DNA from: Collinsella ihumii
GTDB taxonomy: Bacteria; Actinomycetota; Coriobacteriia; Coriobacteriales; Coriobacteriaceae
NCBI RefSeq assembly: GCF_900046475.1
Contig: NZ_FCOU01000010.1
Span: 115,223 to 179,222, forward strand
Length of the DNA: 64,000 nucleotides
Reading direction: 5' to 3'
Notes under the pieces: generated by a model
The model's input: the letters and a program-made list of their open reading frames with translations, nothing else
What the model was told of the DNA's origin: nothing
Databases searched by the model: none
Translations under genes and position numbers: made by a program
Shown: piece by piece, positions 25,271 to 33,621 of the stretch
Position numbering within the stretch: position 1 is the stretch's first letter
Layout of the letters: the number at the start of each line of letters is the position of its first letter

Positions 25271-25525
25271 TTACAGCAAAATGTTGACGAGCAGCCGAAA
25301 ACCGAGGTTCAACGCAAGAAGCGCAATAACCGGCGAGAAGTCGAGACCGCCCATCGGGGGGGTGATGCGGCGGAACAGGTTGAGATACGGCCCGACCAGG
25401 CTGTTGAGGACCATCGCCACATCGTACATAAATCCACCCTGTCGGATGGGAAAGAAGCTGAACAGGCAATAGACGACGATCAGAATCTCGTAGAAATTCA
25501 CGAGCGTCGAGAGCACTTGAAGCAA
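25271..25525 (-). CDS. yggT: YggT family membrane protein
   Basis: 84 residues, two hydrophobic segments (about 1-22 and 62-84) with the family motif SLVGPYLNLFRRITPPMGGLDFSP between them. YggT/YlmG proteins occur beside sepF in the dcw region of Gram-positive bacteria and are linked to envelope or osmotic functions. Position between sepF and divIVA is canonical. Confidence 0.92.
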   Translation of the reverse strand: MLQVLSTLVNFYEILIVVYCLFSFFPIRQGGFMYDVAMVLNSLVGPYLNLFRRITPPMGGLDFSPVIALLALNLGFRLLVNILL

Positions 25526-25552
25526 GGTGTAAATTGGTATCGAACTCCTCGG

Positions 25553-26278
25553 TTACTTGAGATAGCCGTCGTCCCGCAGCTTGGCGAGGTCGGAATCCTT
25601 GATCTCGCAGCCCTGGGGCAGGACGATGAAGACGCGGTCCCCCAGCTCCTTGACCGAGGCGCCGAGGCCGCAGGCGAAACCGTAGCTGAAGTCGAGCACG
25701 CGCTTGGCGATCTCGGTGCGGACGCCCACGAAGACGAGCGCGACCGGCTGGCGGGTGCGCACGCGGCGCACGACCGTCTCGACGTCGTCATAGCTCTCGG
25801 GACGCAGGATATAGGCGGGCAGCTGCGGATTGCCGTTGACCACGGCGCTGATGTGGGCGGTGGTGTCGGCTGCCGCCGGAGAGGGCGCGTATGCGCTCGC
25901 GGCGGCCTGGCGACGCGTCTCGGCATAGCTCGAGGGCGTGTCGTAGGCGCCGGGGCGGTACGCGGCGTCGGCGCTACGCGCCGGCGGGTTGAACGTCGTG
26001 GCGTGACGATCGGCATCGCCTACGAGCTGGCCGCTACGCGTGTACACGGCGACCGACTCGGCCTCGCCGCGATGGGTCTGGCCCAGCACGCCATGGCTGG
26101 ATTCCTGGGGCTCGTATCCGTAGGACTCGGATTGGCCGTAGCCACGCTCGTCGTAGGAACCGTCGGCTTCATCGTAGTAGCCGTCGGCGTAGCCCTCCTC
26201 GTCTCCATACGAATCGTTCCCGAAACCGCGATTCGTGCGCTCAGAAATCCTGTTCTTGATGTCGTCTAGAAAGCTCAC
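25553..26278 (-). CDS. sepF: cell division protein SepF
   Basis: 241 residues. An N-terminal amphipathic membrane anchor (MSFLDDIKNRISER) is followed by a long Tyr/Asp/Gly/Ser-rich linker and the SepF core (about 155-241: ILRPESYDDVETVVRRVRTRQPVALVFVGV ... RVLDFSYGFACGLG). SepF anchors FtsZ to the membrane and can replace FtsA, which is absent here. I chose GTG at 26278, after GAGAGG, because it starts exactly at the anchor helix. The linker is longer than in Bacillus SepF (about 150 aa in total). Confidence 0.9.
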   Translation of the reverse strand: MSFLDDIKNRISERTNRGFGNDSYGDEEGYADGYYDEADGSYDERGYGQSESYGYEPQESSHGVLGQTHRGEAESVAVYTRSGQLVGDADRHATTFNPPARSADAAYRPGAYDTPSSYAETRRQAAASAYAPSPAAADTTAHISAVVNGNPQLPAYILRPESYDDVETVVRRVRTRQPVALVFVGVRTEIAKRVLDFSYGFACGLGASVKELGDRVFIVLPQGCEIKDSDLAKLRDDGYLK

Positions 26279-26348
26279 GATGGTACCTCTCTGCCCGTGG
26301 TGCATGTGGCGTATAGATGGTGCAGGTCGGGCATGCGCCCAGACACCC

Positions 26349-27083
26349 CTATTGTAGTGCAAAAGAAGGGTCGAACACCACTCGCCCGAGACGAACGATG
26401 GTAGAACCCTCCTCGAGCGCGATCTCGAAGTCCTCGCTCATGCCGCACGAGAGCTCCGGAAGCACGATGCCGTGGGAGACCTGAAGCTCATCGCGCAGGT
26501 CGCGCAGGCCCGAAAACGTCCGGCGCGCAGCATCTTTATCCCCTCTGGGGGCCATGGTCATAAGGCCGCGGATGCGAATACCCATAAGCTCCACGAGTTG
26601 ACCCATGCAGGCGCGCAGCTCGTCCGGGGCGAAACCCGACTTGGACTCCTCGCCGCTGACGTTGACCTCGAGCAGCACATCAACCGGAGCTTCAAGCTCG
26701 CCCGCCTCGATGCGCCGCGCCGCGCGGCTTGACACCGCCTCGGCAAGGTGCTGGGAGCGGATGGAGTGGATGAGCTGGGCGCGGCCGAGCACAGCGTTGA
26801 TCTTGTTGGTCTGCAGGTTGCCGATCATATCGAAGCGCACCGGCGGAAGGCCGTCGCGCTCGGCCAGGTCCGCGAGCTTGCGGACGAGCTCCTGGGGGCG
26901 GTTCTCGCCGAAGGTGCGGTACCCCGCGCGGATCGCGGCGACCACCTCGTCCGTGCCGACCGTCTTGGAGACGGCGATGAGCAGCGCGTCGTCCGCACCG
27001 CGCCCGGCGCGCGCCAAGGCATCCGCCATGCGCTCGCAGATCTCCTGGCGACGGCGTGAAATCAGTTCTTCATAGCGTTCCAT
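26349..27083 (-). CDS. yggS: YggS-type PLP homeostasis protein
   Basis: 244 residues. PLP-binding barrel with the family marks LIAVSKTVGTDEVVAAI (PLP Lys), FGENRPQEL, FDMIGNLQTNK and SCGMSEDFEIALEEGST. It buffers pyridoxal phosphate and amino acid balance and is a usual member of the ylm block near sepF. ATG at 27083 follows AGAGG. Confidence 0.95.
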   Translation of the reverse strand: MERYEELISRRRQEICERMADALARAGRGADDALLIAVSKTVGTDEVVAAIRAGYRTFGENRPQELVRKLADLAERDGLPPVRFDMIGNLQTNKINAVLGRAQLIHSIRSQHLAEAVSSRAARRIEAGELEAPVDVLLEVNVSGEESKSGFAPDELRACMGQLVELMGIRIRGLMTMAPRGDKDAARRTFSGLRDLRDELQVSHGIVLPELSCGMSEDFEIALEEGSTIVRLGRVVFDPSFALQ

Positions 27084-27127
27084 AGGTGCCTCTTTATCTG
27101 TTGCGGTACGAACACCATGGTAACGCG

Positions 27128-27161
27128 AAAGCACGGCCCCGCCTGCGCGAAGCCGTGCTTT
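27128..27161 (-). terminator. hairpin between phoU and yggS
   Basis: AAAGCACGGC and GCCGTGCTTT pair perfectly around a 14-nt loop, downstream of phoU on the minus strand. The tract of Ts is short, so read-through into yggS is possible. Confidence 0.6.
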
Positions 27162-27218
27162 GGCAATCGTCTGTACATATATGCCAGATGTCAGACGACC
27201 GATCGTATGCGAAGGAGG

Positions 27219-28076
27219 CTACTCCTCGTCGAGGACCTCGTCGTCATCGCCGGCGGCAGCACGCGCGATGAGGGCCTTGAGGCCGTCGGTGATCTCGTCC
27301 TCAGGCAGGTTGGACACATAGCGCGCATCGGAGACCGGCTGCAGGATGACGTCCTCGCCGGACGGGATGCGCATGGACTCGAGCTCGTCCTCGTCGATCT
27401 CGGCGATATCGGAGATGCTCAGGCGCTGGCCGGTGAGCAGGAAGGACAGGGAGCTCGTCGCATCGATGGAGATGCTCGCAATGCGGTCGAGGTACCGGGA
27501 GACCATGATGGCGCGGCGCAGGTCGTCGTAGGAGCTGTCGTCCGCGAGCTCGACGGAGGACATGCGGTTGTATGCGCGGAAGAACTCCTCGTAGAGCTCG
27601 TGCACCGTGTCGTCCTGCACGAGCAGCTCGCGCATGAGGGACAGATCGTTGCACACGAGCACCGAGATGCAGCGGCCCACGATCTTGTAGACGTAAGAGG
27701 CCTCCTGCTCGATGATCTCGACGAGCTCGGCGGGCAGCTCGATGTCGGAGCTCACCTTGTGCTTGGCGGCGCGGGCGATGCGGCGGACCTTGTCGCAGAT
27801 GCGCTGCAGGTTGAACTCGATGTTGATGACGGTCTGGAGCAGGCGGAAGTCGGAAGCGACCGGGCTCTGGGTGGCGATCAGGTTGTAGCACACGGCCTCG
27901 AGGTTCGCGCAGCGGGCATCGATCTGCAGGGTCTTCTGCTGGGCCTTGCTGGCAAGCTTCTTGTCGTTGGTCACGAAAGCGCGGATCGCATCGTGCATCG
28001 TCAAATCGAGTGCCTCGTAGATGGAAAGCATCTCGTGACGCGCCTCAACCAGCTGACGTGAGAACATCTTACGCAT
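27219..28076 (-). CDS. phoU: PhoU-family phosphate regulator
   Basis: 285 residues, helical, with paired PhoU modules: LQTVINIEFNLQRICDKVRRIA and the second half AIMVSRYLDRIASISIDATSS. PhoU proteins dampen phosphate uptake and PhoR signalling. The acidic C-terminus (DDDEVLDEE) is a local addition. It is unusual here: it sits between pgeF and yggS inside the division gene block, with no pst genes nearby; pit/DUF47 are about 4 kb downstream. Confidence 0.85.
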   Translation of the reverse strand: MRKMFSRQLVEARHEMLSIYEALDLTMHDAIRAFVTNDKKLASKAQQKTLQIDARCANLEAVCYNLIATQSPVASDFRLLQTVINIEFNLQRICDKVRRIARAAKHKVSSDIELPAELVEIIEQEASYVYKIVGRCISVLVCNDLSLMRELLVQDDTVHELYEEFFRAYNRMSSVELADDSSYDDLRRAIMVSRYLDRIASISIDATSSLSFLLTGQRLSISDIAEIDEDELESMRIPSGEDVILQPVSDARYVSNLPEDEITDGLKALIARAAAGDDDEVLDEE

Positions 28077-28237
28077 TACTGAATCTCCAATCGGTCGACT
28101 TAGGTATCTCTACCCGCCAACGACGTGTACGTGCGACTCGTCCACAGAACGGCTCGCGTTCGGAAAAGACCACACCTAGTGTACAGAGGCGATGTCAAGC
28201 GCATGTAAAGACTGCGCAGGAATCTGATTACACGCAT

Positions 28238-28327
28238 GCCGGGGGGTGCAAATCGGGGCGCGTGCACGCAACAGGTACGTCCCCGATTTGCACCCCCCGG
28301 CACCCGGCACGCGCCCCGATTTGCACC
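28238..28327. repeat. inverted repeat of GGGGGGTGCAAATCGGGG with a third half-copy
   Basis: Left arm 28238-28258 and right arm 28281-28301 are a perfect 21-bp inverted pair; a third copy of CGCCCCGATTTGCACC follows at 28312-28327, just downstream of pgeF. Confidence 0.7.
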
Positions 28328-28343
28328 GGCCCAGAAGGCCCCG

Positions 28344-29126
28344 TCAGCGCATGAGGGCCACGGCGGCGTGCCTGCCGCAGGTTCCCGCTTCCTTGCGATA
28401 GGAGAAGAATCGGTCGTTTTCGCGCATCGTCGACAGCCCCGTGTCGCATATGGCGTCCGCGGAAAGCCCCTCCCCTTCCAGCGCCTCCGCTATCGCGACC
28501 GACAGGTCGAGCAGGCGTGCGGCGTTCATCTCGATCCGGTCGAACCGGTCGGCGAAACGCTGGAGCAGATCGCGCGAGACCTCGTACTCATCGCCGAGGA
28601 TGTGCGGGCCGATATAGGCGCGGATGCTCCCAGGATCCTCTCCGGTGCGGTCCATGAGGATGCGGGCCGCCTTGGCGGAGATGGCGGCGATCGTCCCCTT
28701 CCAGCCGGAATGGACGACCGCAAACCCTCCGGGACAGGTGAGCACGACCGGCACGCAGTCGGCGAAGCAGAGCATGACCGGGATGTCGGGGGCGGTGCAG
28801 ACGATGGCGTCCGCCCCCGACGCGATCAGCTCGCGAACGCGGGAAAGAGCCTCGGGTTCGGCCGAGTCAACGACGACCACGTCGTCACCATGGACCTGAT
28901 TGGGAACGAGCAGGTTGTCGACAAGGTCCTCGGCTCCGAGCGCCGCGAGGACGCGGCGACGGTTTTCGGCCACAGCTTCGAGATCGTCCCCCACATGGGC
29001 CCCCAGATTCAACGATTCGTACGGGGCCTGGGAAACCCCGCCGGTGCGCTCGGTAAACGCAAACCTGACCGGACCGTCGGAACCCTCCACCAGCGCAACC
29101 GTCCCGTGCTGCACACGCTCGACCAT
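28344..29126 (-). CDS. pgeF: peptidoglycan-editing factor / multicopper-type laccase domain protein (PgeF/YfiH)
   Basis: 260 residues. The metal-binding residues of the family are visible: His in VPNQVHGDDV, Cys in FADCVPVVL and His in VVHSGWKGT. PgeF proteins act on purine nucleosides in vitro and prevent misincorporation of serine in muropeptides. Location just after ftsZ (ylmD position) is the conserved one in Gram-positive bacteria. ATG at 29126. Confidence 0.92.
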   Translation of the reverse strand: MVERVQHGTVALVEGSDGPVRFAFTERTGGVSQAPYESLNLGAHVGDDLEAVAENRRRVLAALGAEDLVDNLLVPNQVHGDDVVVVDSAEPEALSRVRELIASGADAIVCTAPDIPVMLCFADCVPVVLTCPGGFAVVHSGWKGTIAAISAKAARILMDRTGEDPGSIRAYIGPHILGDEYEVSRDLLQRFADRFDRIEMNAARLLDLSVAIAEALEGEGLSADAICDTGLSTMRENDRFFSYRKEAGTCGRHAAVALMR

Positions 29127-29251
29127 AATCGGCCTCCCTTCAATCGATTCTGAGCATAGTATCCCCCGCCCACCGCATCCATGACGCGCGCGGGCGATTT
29201 CTCATCGCATCTCTCGCATGCAGGGCACCCGGCCCATGCATCGCACGAGAC

Positions 29252-29282
29252 AAAAAAGCGCCCCAGCCGCAGCCGGGGCGCG
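29252..29282 (-). terminator. intrinsic terminator after ftsZ
   Basis: GCGCCCCGGC / GCTGGGGCGC stem with a small loop, followed by TTTTTT on the minus strand, 22 bp after the ftsZ stop. Confidence 0.85.
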
Positions 29283-29304
29283 TTGAAGACGATGTGAGTT
29301 CGGC

Positions 29305-30109
29305 TTAGAAGTTGCCGCGCTTGAGGAAGTCGGGGAGCTCGAACTGGTCGTTGCCGAAGTTCGGCAGCTCGGTCCCGCCGATGTTGCGGGTCGGGGCGCT
29401 CTGGGAGCCGGAGGGACGGGCGGCATGCTGCGGCTCGGACGCGCGCGAGCTCGCCGAGGACTGGCCGAACAGCTGATCCTGGCGGTTGACGTTCGCATCG
29501 GAGAAGCCGGTGGCGATGACGGTGATGCGCACCTGGTCGCCCAGGGACTCGTCGACGACAGTACCGAAGATGATGTTGGCCTCGGGGTCGACCGCGTTGG
29601 CGACGAGGTCGGCGGCATCGTTGATCTCCTGGATGCCGAGGTCCTTGGAGCCGGCGATGGAGAGCAGGACGCGCGTGGCGCCGTCGATGGAGCTCTCGAG
29701 CAGCGGGCTGGAGATGGCCTGCTGGGCGGCGTCGACCGCGCGGGTGTCACCGGACGCGGTGCCGATACCCATCATGGCGGTGCCGGCCTGCTTCATGATG
29801 GTCTTCACGTCGGCGAAGTCCAGGTTGATGATGCCGGGGACGGTGATGAGGTCCGTGATGCCCTGGGTGCCCTGGGACAGGACGGCATCGGCCATCGCGA
29901 AGGCCTCGAGCATCGTGGTCTTCTTCTCGGCGATGTCGAGCAGCTTGTCGTTGGGGATGACGATCATGGTGTCGACGCACTCGGAGAGGGTCTGGATGCC
30001 CTCCTCGGCGGACGCCTTGCGCTTGCGGCCCTCGAAGGTGAACGGCTTGGTGACGACCGCGACGGTCAGCGCGCCCACGTCGTTCATGGCGATGTCGGCG
30101 ACGATGGGC
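29305..30109 (-). CDS. ftsZ: cell division GTPase FtsZ, C-terminal part (split by artefact)
   Basis: Authentic FtsZ sequence resumes at [23 protein letters not shown] and continues through the T7 region [19 protein letters not shown] to the conserved C-terminal peptide [12 protein letters not shown]. Joined with the N-terminal part it lacks only about 17 residues, which include the GTP-binding tubulin signature GGGTGTG; the insert in their place is adapter sequence. FtsZ polymerises into the division ring. The gene is surely intact in the cell; the split is technical. Confidence 0.93.
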
Positions 30110-30289
30110 CTGTCTCTTATACACCTCTAGATGTGTATAAGAGCCTGGTACGGCCCAGTTACAGATACTGAATGCGTCCTCACCTGATGTGATAGTACGG
30201 AAGAGCGTCGTGTCGGGAAAGAGTGTAGATCTCGGTCGACGCCGTATCATTAATAGAACCACGCGGCCGCCGACATGGTCTTCATCACC
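30110..30289. other. assembly artefact: Nextera junction adapter, TruSeq adapter and fold-back inside ftsZ
   Basis: 30110-30147 is the 38-bp junction adapter with a few errors. 30195-30251 matches the Illumina universal adapter (GGAAGAGCGTCGTGT, GGGAAAGAGTGTAGATCTCG, GCCGTATCATT). 30269-30289 is the reverse complement of the missing ftsZ codons (ADMVFIT), a fold-back chimera. Bases 30148-30194 have no recognised source. Confidence 0.92.
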
Positions 30290-30577
30290 GTCGGCGCCCG
30301 CGAGCGCCTCGGCGATGTCGTCACGGGATTCGTCGGCGGCCTTGCGGCCGACCTCGGGGTTCGCGCCGGCGCCCAGGCCGCGCGTCAGGTCGGTGCCGAT
30401 GTGGACCTTGATGTCCGCGTCGGAGATGGCCAGCGCCTGGGCATCGGTGTTGATGGCGACGAACTCGACGCCGCGGATGCCCTCCTCGATCATGCGGTTG
30501 ACGGCGTTGGTTCCGCCACCGCCAACACCGACAACCTTGATGACGGCAAGGTAGTTGTTGATCTCGTTCTCGTGCAT
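30290..30577 (-). CDS. ftsZ: cell division GTPase FtsZ, N-terminal part (split by artefact)
   Basis: Starts [29 protein letters not shown], the FtsZ nucleotide-binding T1 loop, and runs to GAD at 30290, just before the tubulin signature. ATG at 30577 follows GGAGGACC. See the C-terminal part for function. Confidence 0.92.
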
Positions 30578-30866
30578 GTTACGGTCCTCCGAACATCGGT
30601 GTAAGCGCTTGGCGGCCTGTCGACTATAACCCTCAAGTACAGATTAAATGTCGAGGTAAACTGCTGTATCTTTGCATATAATCCGGCGTCAAGTCAACTT
30701 TGGCATCCTCTAAATGTGAAATTCGCAGGTAAATCCCTCAACCGTTCGCGGACGGCGAACGGTGCGGACCGCAATCGTCGCAGGTCAGGCCCAATCCATG
30801 GGGTTCCGCGCGCCGAACAACCATCTGCCCGCGTGCAGCGAGAGGACGATTGAAGGTACGCTCTGG

Positions 30867-30951
30867 TCACACCGCCTGATTGACGGTACGCCTCAGGCAC
30901 GCTTTTGTGCGAAAAACGTGCCTGAGGCGTACCGTCAATCAGGCGGTGTGA
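30867..30951. repeat. perfect 35-bp inverted repeat between ftsQ and ftsZ
   Basis: Arms 30867-30901 and 30917-30951 are perfectly complementary around a 15-nt loop. The core GACGGTACGCCTCAGGCACG is akin to the GTACGCYATAGGCAC element at 20497. Flanks 30849-30875 and 30943-30970 form a second, imperfect outer pair. Located in the 430-bp gap before ftsZ, where the rest shows no gene. Confidence 0.8.
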
Positions 30952-31009
30952 CATATGCGTACTGTCAATCCACGCGACGGCACGGGACGCGCAGCAAACC
31001 GGCGAAGCC

Positions 31010-32149
31010 CTACACCGTGGCGCTCCGGAAGGTGTAGGCATCGGCCACGCGGACGTTGATATAGGTCACGCCCTGCTCCTGCTCCAGTAGGCGGCGCACG
31101 ACCTGCTCCTTCTGCTGGATGTCTTCGGGCTTGCCGAGCGACACCTCGACGCCGGACTCCAGATCGCACGAGATGGCCTCGACCGAGGGGATCGAGATCT
31201 CCTTGATCTGGCTCAGGAAGTCCGCGCTGAAGCCCTTGGCGTATTCCAGGCCGGCAAGGACCGTATCGTCGGTGACCTCCTGCCCGCTCGAGGGGGACAC
31301 GTCGGTCCCCACGTCGGAGAGCAGCACGGCGCCCGCCTGGCGAGCGAGCGCTACCGCCGCGTCGATGCTCTGCTGATTGCTGGACGACGTCGACGCGGCG
31401 GTCCCCGTGGTCCCCGTGGCCTCCGCATCCGTCGACGAGCCCTCGCCGCCATCCCCCTCGGCGCTATCCGTCGAGGTCTGGCCCGTGCCCGCGGAGGCGA
31501 GCGAGACCGGGGCGATCCAGTGCGAGTCCTCGCTCACCGCCCACGCGATGTCATCGGCGGACAGGTAGACGATGGCCTGAATCTTGCGTTCAACCGGCGT
31601 GATCACGATGGTGTGCGGGAACTGCCGCTCGATGTCGACGCTGCTCACCCAGGGGTTCTGCAGCAAGGCGGCGGCGATGTCCTCATCGCTCACGTTGAAC
31701 AGCGTCGACCCCTCGGGGACCGACACGAGCTGCTCGACGGTCTGCTGCGGGACGTGCTCGCTGCCGTTGACGACGACGCCGGTAACCGAGAAGAAGCTTG
31801 AATTGACCAGCACGGCGGCACCAAGGCCGAACACGAGCACGACCGCGAGCACGACGGCCACGATGATGCGGGGCGCGGACGGCAGCGTCGGCTTCACGCG
31901 CGCGGACGCCGCGGCGGACGGCTGCGCGGAACCCGTCGGAGCGAACCCCTTCCGAGCGGTCGAGAGCGCGGCGCCGGCACCCGCCAGAAGCTTGACGGGC
32001 TGGGAGCTCTTCAGGTCGAACTTGTGGGACGTCGGCCCCTTCGCCCGCACCTGGCCGAGCGAGGGCGCGGATTTGACCGGCTTCGCCTTCTGCTTGACGG
32101 GGGCCTTGACCTTGGGGCCGGCAGCAGGAGCGGCGAGCTCTCTCTGCGG
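31010..32149 (-). CDS. ftsQ: cell division protein FtsQ, main part (split by artefact)
   Basis: Lys/Pro-rich cytoplasmic segment, one helix (PRIIVAVVLAVVLVFGLGAAVLV), then the POTRA domain (FFSVTGVVVNGSEHVPQQTVEQL, GSTLFNVSDEDIAAALLQNPWVSSVDIERQFPHT) and the FtsQ beta domain. The beta domain holds an unusual Ser/Thr/Gly/Glu-rich insert of about 45 residues, not seen in standard FtsQ. FtsQ scaffolds FtsL and the septal synthase. Its N-terminus continues at 32356-32750 beyond the artefact. Confidence 0.88.
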   Translation of the reverse strand, partial: PQRELAAPAAGPKVKAPVKQKAKPVKSAPSLGQVRAKGPTSHKFDLKSSQPVKLLAGAGAALSTARKGFAPTGSAQPSAAASARVKPTLPSAPRIIVAVVLAVVLVFGLGAAVLVNSSFFSVTGVVVNGSEHVPQQTVEQLVSVPEGSTLFNVSDEDIAAALLQNPWVSSVDIERQFPHTIVITPVERKIQAIVYLSADDIAWAVSEDSHWIAPVSLASAGTGQTSTDSAEGDGGEGSSTDAEATGTTGTAASTSSSNQQSIDAAVALARQAGAVLLSDVGTDVSPSSGQEVTDDTVLAGLEYAKGFSADFLSQIKEISIPSVEAISCDLESGVEVSLGKPEDIQQKEQVVRRLLEQEQGVTYINVRVADAYTFRSATV

Positions 32150-32355
32150 CTGTCTCCTATACACACCTAGATGTGTATAAGAGCCCGGGCTCAGGCCCCC
32201 ACCCCCCCTGCCGTGCGTGCCGGCGACCGCGATGGTGGTGTATCCCTGCGAGAGCGCCGAGAGCATCTTGGCGCGCGGCCACACGGGGCTGCCGAGCTCG
32301 CGGGCGCGTACGACCTCCTGTCTCTTATACCCCTCTAGCTGTGTATAAGAGACAG
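32150..32355. other. assembly artefact: two Nextera junction adapters bracketing a murC fragment
   Basis: Adapters at 32150-32187 and 32318-32355 flank 32211-32317, which repeats murC 34676-34782 with three substitutions in the same orientation. A circularised fragment spanning about 32356-34782 (2.4 kb) explains the second join exactly. Confidence 0.93.
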
Positions 32356-32750
32356 GGGCTCGCGGCGGCGGCGCGAGCAGGAGCTGCCTGGCGGGAAGGG
32401 ACGCGCTTGATGGAGGTAGCGGCCTTGCGCTTGGTCGGAGCAGCCGAAACGACGGGACGCGCCGCGGGGCGCACGGAGGGAGATCCCGACCGCGTGCCCA
32501 GGGGCTTTGCCGACATCTGCTTGGAGCGCGAGGCGCGCGCAGAGGAGACGTGGTTGACCGCGGCGCGCTTCGTGGGCGCCACGTACGTGCGGGCAGGGGC
32601 ATGCGCGCTATGGGCAACCGGCGCCGGCGATGCCGCTTTCGGCCGGGCGCCCGAGGCGCTGCGCGAGGAAGGGGCACCGGTCGAGCGCCGGAAGGTGGGC
32701 TTCTGCTTAGAAGCCGAGGAATTTGACTTCCGGCTTGAGCTCGACGCCAT
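32356..32750 (-). CDS. ftsQ: FtsQ N-terminal cytoplasmic tail (split by artefact)
   Basis: Encodes a basic, Ser/Ala/Pro-rich low-complexity tail (MASSSSRKSNSSASKQKPTF onward) in the same strand and position where ftsQ should begin after murB. ATG at 32750 overlaps the end of murB by 44 nt and has AAGGAAA upstream. The tail is long for FtsQ, about 130 residues. Confidence 0.65.
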
Positions 32751-33618
32751 ACGTTTCCTTTACCGTCTTGTACACATGCTGGATGACGGCGACCACATCG
32801 CTTGCGGTCGCCGTGCCGTTGTTCACAATAAAGTTAGCGTGAACCTGCGACACCTCGGCCCCGCCGACGGAAAAACCCTTCAATCCGCATTCCTCGACCA
32901 TAGCTCCCACACTTCTGTCGGCGGGATTGCGGAACACCGACCCGCATGACGCCGACCCGATGGGCTGGGTCCGCCGACGCCTGACGAGCGACTGCTCCAT
33001 CTTCGAGCGGATCTCGGACTTGTCGCCGGGCTTCAACTTCAAGGTGACCTCAAGGATGATCTCGTCGCGGGGGATACCGCTCTCGCGGTACGCCCAGTAC
33101 ACGTCGTCGTGGCTGTAATGGCGGATGCCCGAGCCGGGCTTGTAGGTGACGACGTCCTCCACGAGCGAGCCGATCCACTCGGTGCGGGTCCCCGCGTTCA
33201 TGGAGACGGCCCCGCCCACGGTGCCCGGGATGCCGACGGCGAACTCCAGGCCCGACAGCCCGCGTGACAGGGCGTCGTTCACCAGGCGGGCGAGGATGAC
33301 GCCGGCTCCCACCGTGAGCGTGCAGCCGTCCTCGGCGAGCACCGAGCGCTGGAACTCGCGCCCGAGCGTGATGACCGCCCCGTCGTATCCGGAGTCGGAG
33401 ACCAGCAGATTGGAGCCCTTGCCCAAGATGACCCACGGCACGGACTCGCGCGTCAGCACCTCGACGGCGCGGCGCAGGGCATGGTAGCTATGGCAGGTGA
33501 GAAACAGCGCCGCCTTGCCGCCGATACGATAGCTCGTATGGCGAGCGAGGCGTTCGCCTTCGATCGCATCGGTGTCGATGGCGCCCGAGAGCGCCATCAC
33601 GGCGTTGAACAGGCCCAT
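32707..33618 (-). CDS. murB: UDP-N-acetylenolpyruvoylglucosamine reductase
   Basis: 303 residues; reduces UDP-GlcNAc-enolpyruvate to UDP-MurNAc using NADPH and FAD. Type II MurB features: HTSYRIGG, ILGKGSNLLVSDSG (FAD), GIPGTVGGAVSMNAG and the catalytic Ser in GSASCGSVFRNP. Between murC and ftsQ, a Gram-positive order. Confidence 0.96.
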   Translation of the reverse strand: MGLFNAVMALSGAIDTDAIEGERLARHTSYRIGGKAALFLTCHSYHALRRAVEVLTRESVPWVILGKGSNLLVSDSGYDGAVITLGREFQRSVLAEDGCTLTVGAGVILARLVNDALSRGLSGLEFAVGIPGTVGGAVSMNAGTRTEWIGSLVEDVVTYKPGSGIRHYSHDDVYWAYRESGIPRDEIILEVTLKLKPGDKSEIRSKMEQSLVRRRRTQPIGSASCGSVFRNPADRSVGAMVEECGLKGFSVGGAEVSQVHANFIVNNGTATASDVVAVIQHVYKTVKETYGVELKPEVKFLGF

Positions 33619-33621
33619 CGC

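Noticed and set aside
30110..30147. Transposon Tn5 end as evidence of natural transposition into ftsZ
   Set aside because: The back-to-back 19-bp mosaic ends with no transposon body are the Nextera junction adapter, and an Illumina adapter follows.
30694..31041. Open frames within the ftsQ-ftsZ gap
   Set aside because: They are produced by the large inverted repeat on both strands and have no ribosome site.
32200..32320. Second copy of a murC segment as a real gene duplication
   Set aside because: It is bounded by two sequencing adapters and matches the closure of a circularised 2.4-kb fragment.
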